Source: Betaproteobacteria bacterium
GTDB taxonomy: Bacteria; Pseudomonadota; Gammaproteobacteria; Burkholderiales; Usitatibacteraceae
Direction of reading: 5' to 3'
Assembly (NCBI GenBank): GCA_012274175.1
Contig: JAAOZZ010000235.1
Location: 1-6,835, forward strand
DNA length: 6,835 nucleotides
The notes under the pieces are model-generated. The model worked only from the letters and a program-made list of their open reading frames with translations, made no database searches and was not told the DNA's origin. Both the position numbers and the translations under genes were made by a program. Numbering within the stretch: the stretch's first letter is position 1; every line of letters begins with the position of its first letter. This document shows, piece by piece, positions 6,601 through 6,835 of the stretch.

Positions 6601-6835
6601 CGCCGATGCCGGCGAAGATCAGCCCGACCTCGCCGCGCGGCATCATGCCCAGGCCGAGGGTGAGGCCGGAGACTCCCTTGGGGGCCACGGCGGCGCACGC
6701 CAGCTTTCCCATGATTGCGGCCAGGGTGAGCGCGGCCGCGAATCCGAGGACCGACGCCGACGCGAACGACCGCAGGGCGAAGAGCATGCCCATGCGGATG
6801 AAGAACACCGGGAAGAGGAACGCGGTGAGCGGCTC
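3626..6835 (-). CDS. mfd: Transcription-repair coupling factor Mfd, N-terminus replaced by antiporter segment
   Basis: Mfd is an ATP-dependent DNA translocase that displaces RNA polymerase stalled at lesions and recruits UvrA. Counting residues from the GTG at 6808, the Mfd part runs from ~70-76 to 1060. It begins inside domain 2 (AGYSHVQQVM matches E. coli AGYRHVDQVM near residue 148). R92 and R108 align with E. coli UvrA-contact residues R165 and R181; F185 is replaced by L112. The RNA-polymerase interaction domain is ~392-470. Helicase motifs follow: Walker A GDVGFGKT (546-553), DEEH (647-650), TATPIPRT (673-680), TIIETGIDIPTANT (787-800) and QLRGRVGR (816-823), then the C-terminal regulatory domain (~920-1060). 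About 150 N-terminal residues, including all of domain 1a, are absent. Upstream the same frame encodes antiporter helices and remains open to the window edge, so the true start is unseen. The translocase module is intact. Whether the fusion is real is doubtful. Confidence 0.93.
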   Translation of the reverse strand, partial: EPLTAFLFPVFFIRMGMLFALRSFASASVLGFAAALTLAAIMGKLACAAVAPKGVSGLTLGLGMMPRGEVGLIFAGIGAQLVLAGYSHVQQVMGPGEFCVRGGLVDLYPTGSSVPYRLDLLGDEIETIRTFDVDTQRSIYPVSEVRMLPAREFPLDEEGRARFRESFRERFEGDPTKSRVYKDVSNGVAPAGVESYLPLFFDAPATLFDYVPGDATWIVHGDASAAAQAFWKDLKSRYDLLRGDRDRPLLEPRELYIPVEELFVALQGRTRLDLRPGIAPSLPSIEVDRRAVEPLRLLKRFVAESGARVLVVAEGAGRRETLSQFFAEHDFHPALVDDWTRFAQSTHPVAMTFGPVAAGFALPDERIAIVTEAELYPGQVRQARRRDGRARASAEGMVRDLAEVKPGDPVVHSQHGIGRYLGLVTLDLGEGAMEFLHLEYEGGDKLYVPVSQLHAISRYTGAAPESAPLHRLGSGQWEKAKRKAARQVRDTAAELLDLYARRLARKGFAFPLKLQDYEAFAATFPFEETPDQAEAIQAVIVDMTTGRPMDRLVCGDVGFGKTEVAMRAAFVAVAAGKQVAILVPTTLLTEQHYENFTDRFSSFPVRIAELSRFRSAKEVAASLAALADGRIDIVIGTHKLLQKDVHFANLGLVIIDEEHRFGVRQKEELKRLRAEVDVLTLTATPIPRTLALSLEGLRDFSVIATAPQRRLAIKTFVNRLSNGIVREAVLRELKRGGQAYYLYNEVETIENRRAELEALLPEARIAVAHGQMRERELEAVMRDFYHQRANVLLCSTIIETGIDIPTANTILIHRADRFGLAQLHQLRGRVGRSHHQAYAYLLTPPEEALSASAKKRLEAIQMMEDLGAGFYLAMHDLEIRGAGEVLGESQSGGIHDVGFALYSEMLEQAVRSLKKGREPDLARPLDVATEVNLHAPALLPESYCGDVHERLVLYKRLANCSLEEELERLTEELVDRFGPLPDAARVLLECHKLRIQGAPLGVQKIDAAPSGIVVQFVPEPDVDPKKVLALVQSSRIYRLPGPDRVRIEVKHDDLKLRANEVRQFLRKLA
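3635..3640 (-). promoter_or_regulatory. Possible serB ribosome binding site AGGAAG
   Basis: AGGAAG on the minus strand lies within the last codons of mfd, 10 bases before the serB ATG at 3624. The spacing is somewhat long. Together with the TGACATG junction it suggests that serB initiation depends partly on ribosomes finishing mfd. Confidence 0.4.
6581..6601 (-). other. Antiporter/Mfd junction, 21 bases compatible with both families
   Basis: The seven codons for AQLVLAG read as antiporter when joined upstream (GLIFAGIGAQLVLAG). They read equally well as Mfd when joined downstream (betaproteobacterial Mfd typically has an A/TQL..AGY sequence here; E. coli has TQLDSAGY). The switch between families must fall within or at the edge of this stretch, with the frame preserved. 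It is the signature expected of recombination or misassembly at a short shared sequence. Confidence 0.7.
6602..6835 (-). CDS. Fragment of a CPA2-type cation/proton antiporter (5' outside window, 3' lost)
   Basis: These 78 codons, EPLTAFLFPVFFIRMGML through GLIFAGIG, belong to the late membrane part of a Na+/H+ exchanger of the CPA2 (KefB/NapA-like) superfamily, which exchanges monovalent cations or K+ for protons across the inner membrane. Visible are the helix LTAFLFPVFFIRMGMLFAL, a second hydrophobic helix rich in alanine and leucine (residues 18-40 counted from 6808), and a third beginning after KGVSG with the conserved GLGMMPRGEVGLIFAGIG signature. A complete antiporter would continue with at least one more helix and a terminus near TPP. 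Instead the frame passes into Mfd. The upstream part should lie to the right of this window. Base composition resembles the rest of the window, so both pieces probably come from the same or a closely related genome. Family identity is strong; the substrate cannot be told. Confidence 0.82.

Noticed and set aside
3621..6698. 1025-residue minus-strand frame overlapping mfd
   Set aside because: It is an out-of-frame shadow of mfd made of arginine, alanine and glycine runs. The overlapping frame has all helicase motifs.
6581..6835. Antiporter-Mfd fusion presented as a new membrane-tethered repair system
   Set aside because: The parent families are unrelated in function, the antiporter is cut before its last helices, and the junction lies in a shared short sequence. 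Deletion or misassembly explains this without a new system, so it is reported as an anomaly only.

Overview
The window looks like chromosomal housekeeping DNA from a GC-rich betaproteobacterium. Coding regions are roughly two thirds G+C by eye. There is a DUF3460-type small protein, a family I know mainly from Betaproteobacteria, and the GlrK, SerB and Mfd sequences read like betaproteobacterial members. I see no tRNA, rRNA, CRISPR array, insertion sequence or phage gene. Coding density is very high and no gap exceeds 60 bases.

Layout. (1) Positions 1-2525, minus strand, hold a three-gene operon: a GlrK/QseE-type sensor kinase, a 62-residue helical protein and a GlrR/QseF-type sigma-54 response regulator. 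All are joined by stop/start overlaps. The regulator runs off the left edge. (2) Positions 2526-2581 form a short divergent promoter region with a small dyad. (3) Positions 2582-2827, plus strand, hold the DUF3460-type gene, which runs tail-to-tail into serB and overlaps it by 82 bases. (4) Positions 2746-3624, minus strand, are serB (phosphoserine phosphatase). (5) Positions 3626-6835, minus strand, are one open frame. It encodes nearly all of the transcription-repair coupling factor Mfd but begins, beyond the right edge, as a CPA2-type cation/proton antiporter. mfd and serB are separated by one base and are presumably co-transcribed.

The most notable point is the antiporter-Mfd fusion. The first ~150 residues expected of Mfd (all of domain 1a and the start of domain 2) are absent and are replaced, in frame, by antiporter membrane helices. 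The change lies within a 21-base stretch (6581-6601) encoding AQLVLAG, which fits both families at that place. This is either a real microhomology-mediated deletion fusion or, more likely in my view, an assembly misjoin at a shared k-mer. The second oddity is the DUF3460/serB overlap, where both proteins carry C-terminal tails their families normally lack. The small gene between kinase and regulator sits where enterobacteria carry qseG and has its own good ribosome binding site.
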